A stretch of 64,000 bases of DNA from Adiantum capillus-veneris (lineage: Eukaryota; Streptophyta; Polypodiopsida; Polypodiales; Pteridaceae). Made by a program: the position numbers and the translations under genes. Of this stretch, positions 20,355-31,475 are shown piece after piece. The first letter of the stretch is position 1. Every line of letters begins with the position of its first letter. The stretch is from contig CM043949.1 of NCBI GenBank assembly GCA_014529385.2, forward strand, positions 107,985,477 through 108,049,476, written 5' to 3'. Below the pieces are notes generated by a model. That model was not told the origin of the DNA and ran no database searches. It saw only the letters and a program-made list of their open reading frames with translations.

Positions 20355-21365
20355 GTGCAGGGACAGACGAATGTGGTGGCAGATGCTTTGTCTCGCAAGC
20401 CGTTGGTTCTGGCTTTTTCCGCGATACATCATAGGAGCTTCGAGGATATGGTCGACCAGTATGCCACAGATACAGATTTTGCAGATATTTTCACACAGAT
20501 ACGGGATGGGGAGACAGTAGCAGGATACTCCCTTCGGGAAGGCTACTTGATGAGAAAAACCATGTTGTCCATTACACAGCCATTGAGGGAAAAGGTTATG
20601 ACTGAATGCCACTGTCCACATTTTACGGGTCACCGCAGCATTGCTACCACCATGAAGGGGGTAGAGAGATACTTCTTTTGGCCGAGGCTCAAAAAGGATG
20701 TGGAAGAGTTTGTGCACAGTTGCTTAGTATGCCAGAAGGTCACGTTTGACAGGCATAAGGCACCAGGATTGTTACAGCCTTTACCAATACCCACCCACCC
20801 CTGGGAAAGTATTGCAATGGATTTCATTTTTGATTTCCCGAGAACACAGAGTGGTCACGATGGTATCTGGACTGTTATTGACAGGTTTAGTAAACAGGCT
20901 CATTTCATTCCAATGAAGAAAACAGTCAAGCCAGAACATTTAGCGAGACTGTTTGTGGCCCAGATCTTCAGATTACATGGCATGCCTGAGACGATTGTCT
21001 CCAACAGAGACCCAAGATTTATGAGTTTGTTTTTAAAGGCAATTTGGGAGAACATTGGCACGCAGTTGCAGTCATCGTTCTACTTGCAAACTGACGGGCA
21101 ATCTGAGATTGCCAATTCAGTGGTTTTAGATTTATTGAAGTCTTGTATCTCGGATCAGAAGACTCAATGGAACTTACCTTTGGTGGAATCTGCCTACAAT
21201 AACAAGATACACTCTTCGACGGGGAAGACGCCATTTGAGATTGTTGAAAGTGCTGCGAAGGTTCCATCCTTCCAGGGAAAGGAGAAGCTTTTTCGAAAGC
21301 TTAGTATGCGATACTACGAACCTTTCCAGATCACTGAAAAGATAAATGATGTCTCTTCCGATTGA
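20355..21365 (+). pseudogene. Family-A gypsy integrase
   Basis: A 336-codon open frame with the zinc-binding region (HFTGHRSIATT, SCLVCQK), the core D near 20815 (MDFIFDFPR), the second D near 21005 (VSNRDPR) and the E near 21105 (GQSEIANS). Compared with family B, about 80 residues are missing after AAKVPS near 21265, joining directly to FQGKEKLFRKL. The frame then stops at 21363, before the chromodomain. Confidence 0.88.
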
Positions 21366-21661
21366 AACTGCCAGATACTTGGAGGATTCACAATGCATTG
21401 CATGTGAGTCCCTTGAAACCTTTTAAGGGTGATGTGCCTGATGATGGGGAGCCTGGTGAGCAACCCGCAGTGGAAGAAAACGAGGAGGCCCTTGTTCCTG
21501 AATAGATTTTGGCACATACGGATACGAAGAAAGGTAAAGTCCAAAGGCGGTTCTTGGTTAAGTTCAAGAACTTTCCTGCATTCGATGCGAAGTGGATGGA
21601 GGAGGAGGACCTAGCAGATACACCTCGGATTGTGAAACTTTACCTCGATGTTTTGGTTTAG
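21366..21661 (+). pseudogene. Family-A gypsy chromodomain remnant
   Basis: Past the frame break, readable pieces include VSPLKPF-like residues, then ILAHTDTKKGKVQRRFLVKF and FDAKWMEEEDLADTPR, a chromodomain like that of family B, ending LDVLV and TAG near 21660. A TAG near 21505 also interrupts it. Confidence 0.8.
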
Positions 21662-22094
21662 CATAGTCTACTCCAAACGGAACCCAGAAATTCAGCTTGG
21701 CTGAAGATCTGGCGCAGTAGGATGCACAAGAGGGGAGTTACTTTGCTCCTTTGTCAACAGATGCCTTGATTTTGATACTAAAGTCATCGATGTCTCTTTG
21801 AGCCTCAGGGATACTGAGAGCTGACAGTATTCTGCTGGATGACTTTATGAAATGGAATTCCTGATAATGATACTGATTTGTTCTTGACTTCGTTTGAGTG
21901 CAGGAACTGATAGACGAAATGACTACAGCATTTTGGTCTAATTGAGCATTTTGGTCTGATTGATCTCGAATAGACATGGTTGCAATAGGGGTTAGTCAAT
22001 CGGACATCGATGAGGTCCCGATTGGACCTAGATGTGATTGCTAGCTACATTGCCGATAAATCATGGTCTAAGATCCGAATGAATGGTGAATGTC

Positions 22095-22144
22095 ATGTGA
22101 TGTCTTGTGATGTCTAGTGATGTCCTGTGATGTCGTGTGATGTC
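22095..22144. repeat. 10-bp tandem repeat, NNGTGATGTC x5
   Basis: Units ATGTGATGTC, TTGTGATGTC, TAGTGATGTC, CTGTGATGTC and GTGTGATGTC follow each other without gaps. Only the first two bases vary. Confidence 0.9.
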
Positions 22145-22273
22145 ACTGTCGATTTGGTACATGTGCTAGATGTGTGTCCCTAGTACGTAGGTACTAACAG
22201 TTAGTGTCTGATAAGACGGTTTATGGCTTTTGTCGGTTTTGCAGGCGTAATCGCGGTCGATTACAATGCTTTC

Positions 22274-22285
22274 AAGAAGGGGGTA
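22274..22285 (+). promoter_or_regulatory. Polypurine tract of family-A gypsy
   Basis: AAGAAGGGGGTA abuts the TGTCACAAAG start of the 3' LTR. Confidence 0.88.
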
Positions 22286-22560
22286 TGTCACAAAGTGATG
22301 ACGCGGCTACCGACAGCAAAAACCCTAATTTCTGCCAGAAACCCTAAAATTCCTGCAAACCCTAATTTCTGCCAGAAACCCTAATTTCCGAAAATCGCGG
22401 AGGCGGAAAAAAAAATTAAAATTAAAATAAGCGACGCAAATCCCAGCTTTTTGCTACGCAAGGATTTTGGATGAGAGAAAGAGAGTTGAATTGCTTTATT
22501 TTTGCTACGCAAGGATTTTGGATGAGAGAAAGAGAGTTGAATTGCTTTATTTTCACTCTC

Positions 22561-22606
<46 letters not shown>

Positions 22607-22919
22607 TGCTTTTGCTTTCGAGCTTTTGGGGCTCTGCTTTTGGGCATCCCTTGTAACCTTTAAATTAGTGGTGAGGGCCTCACTTCTCAGAGCATCTGGA
22701 CGCAAAGTCTGAGAGTGAACCCCGAGCCACTCTCTTGTACTTTGAATTGATTAATATAAAAAGAAATACCAAAAGGGGCGCCAGTTTTTGGGGCCAATAT
22801 CTCTAGGCACGGAACTCCGTCGGGCCAGTGCAAATCTATTGTGATCTCTGAATTGTTTAAAGTGGTTATTTGGTGCTGTCGCGATTGATTCTTGACTTGG
22901 AGTGTCCAAGTCCGTTAAA
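22286..22919 (+). repeat. 3' LTR of family-A gypsy, with internal duplication
   Basis: 634 bp, 79 bp longer than the 5' LTR. A 51-bp unit starting TTGCTACGCAAGGATTTTGG is duplicated (22451 and 22502), the GA tract is longer, and a short insert with CACTCTCTTGTACTTTG is present near 22727. The end reads GTTAAA where GTTACA is expected. Confidence 0.92.
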
Positions 22920-23217
22920 CCTACCTACTTTCCAACAAAAGTCACTTAAAAATAATAAATGAAAAATGTCAAAAATAGGGAAAATAGGTCTATGCACTGT
23001 AAAAATGCTCCTGATGGATTCTGATGGAAATCCGATGATCATGTTGTGTGCAACCAGAGGATATGCATCTATTCTAAGTGTCTGGACATGCACGGTCTGC
23101 GAACAGACTCACAAAAGTACCATAACACTTCCTATTTTAGACAGACTGAACTGAACCGAACCCTGGTCATGCTGTAGCTTGTCCACGGACACATAGGGTT
23201 GGATGTGTCACGTGACA
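22920..23217 (-). repeat. LTR 3 of LARD-like element, right part
   Basis: It continues the LTR broken at 16553. The first five bases, CCTAC, are the target duplication. It ends GTCACGTGACA like LTR 1. The sequence beyond (TGCGGAGCC) is a copia coding fragment, so this end has no matching duplication with the left end at 9748. Confidence 0.88.
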
Positions 23218-23661
23218 TGCGGAGCCTCCAAGATCATTCTTCAAGGATACAAAGATTCAAATTGGGGTGGAGATCGAGCTGGACGACGATCGGCTACGAG
23301 TTACACCTTTTCTTATGGCTCAGAAGCAGTTTCATGGAGCAGTAAGAAACAGCCTAAAGTTGCCTTATCATCCACATGGCACATAGGCAGAGTATTGGGT
23401 TGTTTGCAGTGCTACATGTGAGTCAATGTGATTATGGAGGCTACTTTTAGAGATTGGCTTGCCACAGCAGACAACCAAAATCTACTCTGACCACCAGAGT
23501 TGTATAGCCATTGTGAAGAACCCAGTTTATCATGACCAGACTAAGCATATAGAGATACAGTCCCATTATGTTCGTGAGAAGACCAAGGATGACTCTATTC
23601 GACTAGAGTATGTTCTGACATCCAACAACCCTACTGATATCTTCACCAAACCTCTACCATA
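23218..23661 (+). pseudogene. Ty1/copia RNase H C-terminal fragment
   Basis: Readable pieces are GYKDSNWGGDRAGRRSATSY, VSWSSKKQPKVALS, then after a frameshift near 23370 ATCESM and LWRLLLEIGLPQQ, and finally YSDHQSCIAIVKNPVYHDQT and NPTDIFTKPLP. This is the end of a copia pol gene. It is truncated on the left by the LARD LTR, has a frameshift and a TGA near 23430, and is not functional. It differs clearly from the intact copia at 38464-44031. Confidence 0.9.
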
Positions 23662-23710
23662 GCCGACATTATCCTCTCATGCCAGCTCCCTTGGGGTGGT
23701 TCCACATCCA

Positions 23711-23725
23711 AGACCTGAGAGGGGG
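23711..23725 (+). promoter_or_regulatory. Copia polypurine tract
   Basis: GAGAGGGGG precedes TGTTAAAAGAG, as usual between copia pol and its 3' LTR. Confidence 0.75.
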
Positions 23726-24110
23726 TGTTAAAAGAGTTTCTGGTGGTGGCTCTAGCATCTACCAGGAGTAGATCAGGGAGTGAGGGCTGTTTTGTGACTA
23801 TGTCTGGCCATACCTGAGGTAGATGTACTTTCTCGGCGGTGCATTCCACGGCGTTGCCCACCATGTTACTCAAGGTCAAAATCTCAATTGTGCTGCATTT
23901 TCCATGCTAAATGTGGACAGTATGTCAGTTATTAATGACTTTACACATTTATAAGTTATTGATGGATAGTTTTGGGTTGTGGGGTTTCTACAAGGAGTTA
24001 GCGCATATTTGTGATGTCACTATATATGCAAACTCCCCCCCCCCATATAATATTGTATAGCAGAGCAACCAGTGTTAGGGGCACACGCCCTCTCTATAGC
24101 GTTTTTCTCT
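23726..24110 (+). repeat. Copia 3' LTR (right limit uncertain)
   Basis: It starts TGTTAAAAGAG. A TATA box (CTATATATGC) lies near 24020 and a C9 run near 24036. I cannot place the right end. Sequence from about 24430 belongs to a different, gypsy-type LTR, so a junction lies somewhere in 24070-24430. Confidence 0.5.
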
Positions 24111-24429
24111 CTAGGGTTTTCGTTGCGTGCTGACACCCTCTTAAGACTTTTTTCTCTCTCATTTTTCTTCCAATTATCTCTCTCTCTATCACTAGCACTC
24201 CCTCTCTCCACTACTCCCCTTGCTTGGATTGTAGGTTGGGTAGCGGATCTTACACCCATGCCCGTTCAATGGGTGATACTCGATTGGAGGACATTTCCGA
24301 GGAGATATGTCGCGATAGATCCGAGATCCATTGGCTGCCTGGTCCCGAGAGGAGGTTTGCTCACGGTTGCAAACGAGATCATCACCCAATTCACCCTTTT
24401 CCGATGCACCTTTGACACCATACAGTTCA

Positions 24430-24624
24430 CTTCTATGGTTTTATTAATATAAAAGAAGTACCAAAAGGGGAGCTAGAATTTGGGGCCAGTGCATCTGGAA
24501 GTGGAACCCCACCACCCCGTGTCTCAACTACAGTTGGTTTCAAGTTCAAGTATTGTCCATTTTTTGAGTCTATTTGTGTGTCTGCTATGGATTCACCACC
24601 TTGAGAGAAGGCTTGCTTGTTACA
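24430..24624 (+). repeat. 3' part of a third gypsy LTR
   Basis: ATTAATATAAAAGAAGTACC followed by GGGGCCAGTGCATCTGG parallels the end of the family-A LTR (about 16940-17010). It ends GCTTGTTACA, directly before an initiator-Met primer site. The left limit is unknown. Confidence 0.65.
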
Positions 24625-24625
24625 A

Positions 24626-24636
24626 TGGTATCAGAG
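24626..24636 (+). promoter_or_regulatory. Primer-binding site (initiator tRNA-Met)
   Basis: TGGTATCAGAG one base after the LTR end, as in the family-A element at 17110. Confidence 0.85.
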
Positions 24637-24692
24637 AATCAATCAATTCTTCTTCTACGGAGGATCCGGTATGAGAGGCTCAACTTAGCAGG

Positions 24693-25360
24693 GCTATGCC
24701 AATGGATGCGGATTCAATAAATTTTTGACGAAGGATATGCAAGTTAAATCTTGTGTTAGTCGACTTCTCAAGTATACAAAGCATCCTCACTATGCGAAAC
24801 ACATACACGATAAACTGCTGACCGAAGTTTACAAGAGATGGCAAAAGGTTGCTAACCCCAATCCCAAGTTGGCAATGAAAGTTAAAAGCACATCTGAAAG
24901 CACAAAAAACACTTTTTTACTGACGAGTTCGAGAAAGCAGTATAGAGCACCAAGTAAACAAGTTGATGAAGCAAAAGAAGCATTCATGCAAAGAACAAAA
25001 GTCCAAGTCTTTTCCTGGTTATTTGGGCCCACATCCCACTTTCAAAGAACTTGCGGAGAATGGATCTAAGAGGGGATATCACCGTTGTGTTCACTTTGAG
25101 AACAACAACAGTCCTCGTTCCAGTTCCAGTTCTAGTAATAAAGAAAAGTGGAGATCTTGGAAAAGAAAGCATCAGGAAAGCACGTCTCAAAGGCATTACA
25201 CGCGTTCTAGCAATTCCGCTCAGGATGATTCTATGACTTCGGACAGTTCAAATGACAGATCCTTGGATATTTCTAACGACAAATCTTTGAATCTCGGAAA
25301 GAAGAAGAACCACTTGATTCGAAAGACAAAGTATGACAATTTGGAACCTAAAAAGTGCAC
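24693..25360 (+). pseudogene. Gypsy Gag remnant related to family A
   Basis: Pieces in shifting frames match the family-A Gag: SRLLKYTKHPHYAKHIHDKL (compare KDPQFAKYMSE), EVYKRWQKVANPNPK (compare EVHEQWQKTT), SFPGYLGPHPTFKELAE (compare DFPGYLGRQSTFDKAK), and a Ser-rich linker ending TKYDNLEP (compare NQYDFLED). A stop near 24725 and a frameshift near 25010 break it, and the element ends abruptly near 25360 with no pol. This is the 5' end of a truncated gypsy copy. Confidence 0.8.
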
Positions 25361-26500
25361 GGATGCTAGGACTTTCCTTCCCTGTTATTGTGGCCAGTTT
25401 CCCCCATTTGTGGTTCACTGGCTGAGACAGTCTATGAGAGTAACTCATAAGTCATCATTCCATGACAATCTAATGAGCCACATTTATACAAAAGAAGAAG
25501 CCCCTCCTTATTCCAGCTTTCTCAGCCCCAACTCTCATTGCAAAATGGCAGTGCCAGCCCCTTGCCCCTAGCCCACCTCAGGGATCTTTCCCTGGCGGCA
25601 ACTTCTATCAACAGTTTGGCCATGGCTGGTTGGTGAGTCAGACCAAACAATGTAACACGGGCTCCCAGATACAATAATCACCTTCATGGCTTCTCAACAA
25701 TCATTCCCTCTGAGCCCTTCCTCTTTCCTTCTCACTAAAACACTAATTCATTTCAGTAGGTTGCCTAAATGAGCACTATAACTGTTAGCACCGGTCTCTA
25801 AGCACAACACAGATTCCCTATCCTCAAGTTAAAATGCAATTATACTTTCCCATATGCTGTACTTTATATTTTGGATCATAGTTTGCAGCTCAAGATTTAC
25901 AAATTTCAACAAGGGTTATACTATGTTCAGCTTCGGAAACACAGAATCAACATTTATTATCCAAGCAGACCAAGAAAGAGGAAAACTCTGATAAGGAGAG
26001 GCTTACTTTGTGGCGAAGGACAACACAGGTGCCAAGGGCATAGAGGAGGGTAGAACAAGGCTGCAGTAACTGTAGACCGCCTGGAGCCATACCATTGAAG
26101 CCAATGACGATACCAAGCGGCAGAGGGCGAGCCATTTCCAAATGCAGATAACAAGCCCTTAGCAGAACTGAACAATTACCCACTTAAATTGCAGGAAAGA
26201 GCTGACTTCTTGCTGGGGCTGATAGCAGAATTATTGCAGAACTTTAGGGCTTTTCAGGATGGAATGTCGTGCATTGCATTCTAGCAATACATAAACGCGG
26301 CCAGAACCATCCTGTCTATTCTGTCAAAGCAGCTGCCCGAGAGTATACCGCAAACCCAGACACATGGAAGACCTGCTCCCTTGCTCGACTTCTTGCTGTA
26401 ACCTCGAGGCTCCCGAAACACTACTCTTCAGGAAGTTCAGGGTGCCATGCAAACTGAGTCATTTAAGTTAGTTAGCGCCATCTTCTTGTAATAACACGGC
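25361..26500. other. Unassigned region
   Basis: No coding or repeat signal that I can support. Open frames here are short and lack recognisable motifs. Confidence 0.4.
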
Positions 26501-26559
26501 TGCCCAAAGGTTTTTGGCGTTGGCGCTTCAATTTTTTGGAAAAAAATTTTGATTGGCGA

Positions 26560-26784
26560 ATGAGACTCAATAGGAAGTGACTATATGCATGATTGGTACC
26601 CCTTACTGGTAGGTTCCTTATTTTATTCACATTCGTGTAGATTCCTCCGCATAGATTCCTCCCAACCATTGAGCCTCGTCTGCAGTAGCAAAATAACCAA
26701 CCATGAGCGGGCTTCGAACCTTCGCCCATCTCAAACAGCAACCTCAAGTTGTTGAGCTAACTAACCCAGCTCGACTGGCTTTCT
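26560..26784 (-). mobile_element. tRNA-derived SINE-like sequence
   Basis: On the minus strand there is an A-box-like TTAGCTCAACAACTTGAGG (26760-26742) and, about 40 bases on, a perfect B box GGTTCGAAGC (26720-26711). This is the spacing of an internal pol III promoter. The flanking sequence does not fold into a full tRNA cloverleaf by eye, so a SINE head is more likely than a tRNA gene. The 3' end is not determined. Confidence 0.5.
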
Positions 26785-27550
26785 GCCTGCGATCGGCACC
26801 TCCTTTTTTTAGAAAAAAAATCATGTCCTGGCCTACGCTACTCAGCACAGCCCTGCCCTATCGAAAACCTTGCATGGAGCCCAACCTTGCCCGGCGCTCA
26901 ATCATGCCGATGGCATCGCTGCCATGCAGTTGCACATTCAGCAAAGGCCCTTCCCTTTTTTGCAGCTCCACAATCGGCACCCATTGAAGATTCGTTGTAT
27001 ACTTTCTTTTTTGAAAAACGTTGGCACATACTTGCACCACTCTATTTATATTCTATAGTTTCCTAGATTCCTTTGGGAACGATATCACCCTTGCCAAGGG
27101 TGACATGCTTTCCACCTCCAAAAGGAGGGCTCGATCTTATGCGAAGCAAAGGAGAGACTTGTCTCCTATCCTACACCACAAAGGCCAAGGCGCCGATTTG
27201 CTAGAGATCAACACCCTTTTCTTTAAACAAAATGATATCACCACTACCGTCCTCCCCCCCACTCCGCCTCGTGCTCAACATCCCTCCTGCCCCCGTCTCT
27301 GTCCCCTCATCTTTTCCCTTCTACTTGCATAGCCTCCACCGCATATCAACAAGGATTCTCCCTTTTTTTTTAATTACCTCCAGTTGGTACCCCTACTTGC
27401 TTTAAAAAATTAAATTCACTACCTACATAGTGCATATACAAAGTGCAAGGTGAAAAGAAACTCTAAAGGTCTATTTATATGGACATAAAAAGTCTTTTGA
27501 CTTTCCACTGCCATGGGTCTTTTCATTTCTTAAATTCACACTTCACTTAT
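26785..27550. other. Unassigned region
   Basis: Mixed composition with several C-rich and T-rich runs. No gene supported. Confidence 0.4.
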
Positions 27551-27558
27551 GCACTTCA

Positions 27559-27850
27559 GATGTTTTGAAGTGATTTTTACTTTTTGCTTTCTAAAAGAAA
27601 CCTTAGTGTTGTGTTGGGTTAGGGATGTTTTGAAGGGATTCTTAATTTTTGCTTTCTAAAAGAAACCTTAGTGTTGTGTTGGGTTAGGGAGACTTTCATT
27701 GTTTTCAGTGCGCATGATAGAAACTTACTTTAAATGTTTATTTCACTTTCATTTCATATCCTAAATGTGTTGACTTTTTTTTTGGAGATTTACTTTAAAT
27801 GCTTATTTCACTTTCATTTCATATCCTAACGTGTCTTTACTTTTTTTGCA
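27559..27850. repeat. Two adjacent 65-bp tandem duplications
   Basis: The phrase GATGTTTTGAAG begins units at 27559 and 27624 (period 65). Further on, TACTTTAAATG begins units at 27726 and 27791 (period also 65). The units differ in sequence but share length and T-rich character. Confidence 0.8.
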
Positions 27851-29095
27851 TTCTATTGTTTTAGAATGTTATAATTCTAGTAAATTGTATGGATACACAC
27901 ACACATATATATTAATGAGTTTTTTTAATTCACATTTCATTTCACAGCCTCACATGGATTGACTTTTTTTACATTCTATAACTTAATTCTAATCAATATT
28001 CAGGAAAATCTCTTTTATTAAGCGACCGTCGACTGAGTTTCCTTCCCACAAAGAACCGAACCGGAAATACTAGCATAAATTTAAAATTTGCAGGATTTTT
28101 GAACTATTTTCTCAACTATTTAGTCTCCATTTTCAATCGGCTTAAGACTAAGCTGAGGCAATCCTTTCTTGAACACTGATTCTACTTAAACTCAACCTAA
28201 TGATTTTATCACGTTCTAATTATTTTAGAAAGCCATCGTGATTCTTTCACTTGTTTAGAGATTGGGGAGACCTATGTACTCCACCCTTATGGCAGCTTGT
28301 ATAGTTTATTACATTTATGCCAAGATTCTTCAAAATCTCTTTCTTGTCCCTAAGGGAGGATTTGCTACAATTTCAAAAGAGAGGGCAAGACTCGAACCCA
28401 CCTAGCCAAAATAAAGAGCTTTCAATTTGTTTCAATAACCATTGGAGCAGCTTTGTTCACATGTTGCAAATAGCAAGCCGTAAAATGTAAAAAAATTACC
28501 TGCATGTCTCCAACTCCTCTGTCGTTGTCCTCAAACTCTGCGTGTATCACGCTCATCTGTTCGTCACCTCGTCCCCCACCAGCTTGTCCTCTCTTGCTCT
28601 TTGACTGTTGCATTGCCCGACAACTTTCATTCACCTTCGAAAGGGATCCCGCTTAATTTCCTTTTTGGCCTAAGAAGGCCATATACAAGAGTTGGTAGAG
28701 AAAATGTGCAAATCTCTCACCATCAAAAGTTTCACTATCACATTAAATGTAATGTACCCTTTGTTTGCACTTTAGTCTTTTCATCACCATTTGATTACAT
28801 ACAATATGATTTTTTCTTCATTTTAGTGTTTTAAAAAGGTGTCTCTATATTGGTGTTGATGTAAGGCATTAAAAATGTATAAAGAAGATCCTCTCCCTCT
28901 CTCTAATTTATGAAAATAAGGGTAAACTAGAAATTCTTTTGATTTTTAGGTCAAAATTTGAAGCTTTTGCCGATAATAACACTAAAACTTGTGTAAATTT
29001 CTCGATTTTTATAAAAGCAACCTCAAAATATAACTGAGATTTTACAATTTTAGCCGATTAAAATACATTGGACCCCGATTTTTTTCCAATACTAC

Positions 29096-29097
<2 letters not shown>
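27851..29097. other. AT-rich unassigned region with one B-box-like site
   Basis: Around 28384-28450 the minus strand has GGTTCGAGTC with a weak upstream A box, possibly another SINE remnant. Nothing else is supported. Confidence 0.3.
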
Positions 29098-29098
<1 letters not shown>

Positions 29099-29126
<28 letters not shown>

Positions 29127-29138
29127 CTCTCTCTCTGT
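29099..29138. repeat. Poly-C tract followed by CT repeats
   Basis: About 25 consecutive C residues followed by CTCTCTCTCT. Poly-G/C runs recur at 16432, 31600, 32360, 47686 and 61024. Confidence 0.9.
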
Positions 29139-29485
29139 CTCACATGCATTCCTGAGAGACAATCTCTTCATAGTGAAGGTCTAAGGCAAACATCTAGGCT
29201 AAGATAATGAACCAATTGCATTTGCAATCATGACTTACAAAAGAGGGTGGCCTCATTAAATTTTCACTTGTTTTCTTCCTATGGGCTTGGGGAGCATGTT
29301 TAAGAGGGTTCCCTCATAGATTCTACCATAGTTTTGATTGAAGTTCCATAAGAGCCCTAGAATTCCAAAAACACTCTCCAAGCTCCAGCAACAGCAAAAT
29401 TTTCTATTTTTGGATGTTCCAACCACCCTCTAAAAAGTAGATCCACCTTTGTTATAGTTTGTAGGGGGCTAGGATGTCAAAAGGG

Positions 29486-29530
<45 letters not shown>

Positions 29531-29566
29531 TGTGTAAGAGAGAGAGAGAGAGAGTGTGTGTGTGTC
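29486..29566. repeat. GA/GT microsatellite
   Basis: GA repeats interrupted twice by short GTGTGT blocks. ORFs across it are artefacts. Confidence 0.9.
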
Positions 29567-31130
29567 AATATGGAGGGCCCTTTTTCTTTGTGCGGGTTTC
29601 GTGGCTTCAACGTTGTCATATAAGGACATGCTCGCATGGAAGAAGAGAACCTTGAGGGAGGTGACTAATCGCTCACAAGGCCTCTTTAACCATGAAAACC
29701 CCTTAGGTGCTAACCTAAGAAATTAAAAATTTTCGCCCTCATACCACCGTTCCGTTTAGATTGACCCTTTACACAATAGACGAGGTATTTCCAACCCTCG
29801 AAATTATGGGTAGGTCGTGTCCCTTTTGGGAGCTCTTTAAAGAGTAAATAAATGGTTGATAATAGATAATTTTGTAGGTGAGCATTGAGTACCATAATTT
29901 GTGTTTTCTTCCAAATTCATTTTTTTATGTACGTCGTGCAAACATATATAAAAATGGATGGTTTGGATGTATATACATATACATATATATATATGTGTGT
30001 GTGTGTGTGTACTACAATGAACATAGAGTCTTAATGGAAAAATATGAAAATTTTAAAAAACTAGCCAAGAAACAAAGAAGATGCTTCCCGATTATTTACT
30101 TACTTACAAAGTAGTCGGATAATATACATTGAATTCCAAGGCAAGTTCTTAATTTTTTTTGGGATGATCAATATAATTCACTCACAAGTGTGAGTTTTGC
30201 TATTAAAAAAGATATTATACATTTAAGTCCAAGGACATGGTGTATGCTAGATTATAGAGTGGTGTGATTGGGATGACAACCAAAGTTTGATATTGACATG
30301 TGCCTTCTCACAACAAGGTGAAGACTTCACGATGGCCTCAAGAAGGCATCATTTTTTCCTCTAATAAATGATTATTAGAACACATTTGACATGTTAATGG
30401 ACCTTGTGTGTCTCAGCTTAATATTGTGCCGTTTTCAATTTCAAAAATGTCAATTGAGAGTAAGGGGAAAAGGAGATTTTTTGTCCCAAAATAGAGAAAA
30501 TAATATAAAAACTTAAAAAATAAATCAAAAATTAAAAAATTCCTCTTAGCGAATTCAAGAAAAGAAGTTTTATATGTCTAGAAAATGATATTTCTTGAAC
30601 ACTTTATTGGAGAGAGATTAGAGAGAGAGAGAGAGATGCACGTGTATACACACATGCTCATCTTCATAATGAAAATATTCAAATGAATATAGTAAGGTAT
30701 GAAATGACTTGAAATGTCACCTAGAAAAGTTAATGTGAGGGTGACCATTTGATGGTGAAAGAATTGCACGTTTTTCTCTACCACTTCCTATGGACTTCTT
30801 GGCCAAAAGAAACGTTCAGTTCTAACTTTGTATTTGTTGTGGATGGTGGCCAATAACCACTGGACTTTCTCGTTATTTGTAGGGTCTACAGTAAACCTCC
30901 ACATGATTAGCTTAGCTATGGACATGGATGAGATGTGTCATAACATATAGTAACAAATTTTGTTTTTGCATGTTAATCCAAGGCCATAAAATATAATTAT
31001 CCAATAATGGCTTTTATTTTGATGTTATTAAAATGTATCGGTTCATAATGTATTATTTGGTACAACTCCACTTTTATGATGCAAACTTGAGGTATTTTTT
31101 TAAACATAAACACACACATACACACACCCA
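29567..31130. other. AT-rich unassigned region
   Basis: Low GC and no credible coding frame. At 30170-30195 CTCACAAGTGTGAG followed by TTTTG and an A-rich run resembles the LINE tails at 56555 and 58838. Confidence 0.35.
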
Positions 31131-31133
31131 TCG

Positions 31134-31174
<41 letters not shown>
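31131..31174. repeat. CT microsatellite
   Basis: About 17 CT units after a CACACACA-rich stretch. Confidence 0.9.
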
Positions 31175-31178
<4 letters not shown>

Positions 31179-31475
31179 TATCACCCACATGCATATTACA
31201 CCCACACACAGACATCCTCCCTCTACTCTTTCAATATCTCTTTAAGATTTACCATATACACCCATGCTCTCTTGACCACATACATACACACCCACAACCT
31301 CTTAATGGGCACACAAACACTCACTCATATACATGGGGATATTCACCTATACGCAAACGCTCCCATGCTTGCCTTCATATGCTCAATGCACTCATGGCTG
31401 ACATTTTTTGTATTTTCTCTTGTTGATGATGATATAGTGTGCGTTCAAATCTATACTAGTATAAAAAGGGGAGAG

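Larger units (their letters stand above)
21662..22285 (+). other. 3' untranslated interior of family-A gypsy
   Basis: Noncoding. It contains five 10-bp units of the TGTGATGTC phrase at about 22095-22144. The polypurine tract AAGAAGGGGGTA ends at 22285, directly before the 3' LTR. Confidence 0.75.
16554..22919 (+). mobile_element. Ty3/gypsy chromovirus family A, degenerate copy
   Basis: A plus-strand element with LTRs at 16554-17108 and 22286-22919, an initiator-Met primer site, a polypurine tract, and a perfect CCTAC duplication (16549-16553 and 22920-22924). Gag, protease, RT, RNase H, integrase and chromodomain remnants occur in the canonical order, but they are broken by several frameshifts, stops and deletions. 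Insertion split LTR 3 of the LARD-like complex, so it is younger than that complex. The 3' LTR end reads GTTAAA where the 5' LTR reads GTTACA. Confidence 0.95.
9748..23217 (-). mobile_element. Tandem three-LTR complex of a pol-less (LARD-like) retrotransposon
   Basis: The order is LTR (9748-10893), interior (10894-12951), LTR (12952-about 14104), shorter interior (about 14105-15554), LTR (15555-16553 plus 22920-23217, split by a gypsy insertion). Both interiors have a primer site resembling initiator tRNA-Met on the minus strand and a gag-like coiled-coil ORF, but no protease, RT or integrase. The copies would need another element's enzymes. The outer flanks differ (AGAAC on the left in gypsy DNA, TGCGG on the right in copia DNA). 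The array therefore likely arose by recombination between separate insertions, not by one insertion. Confidence 0.8.

Noticed and set aside
26711-26790. Genuine tRNA gene
   Set aside because: A and B boxes are present, but paired acceptor and anticodon stems could not be drawn by eye.
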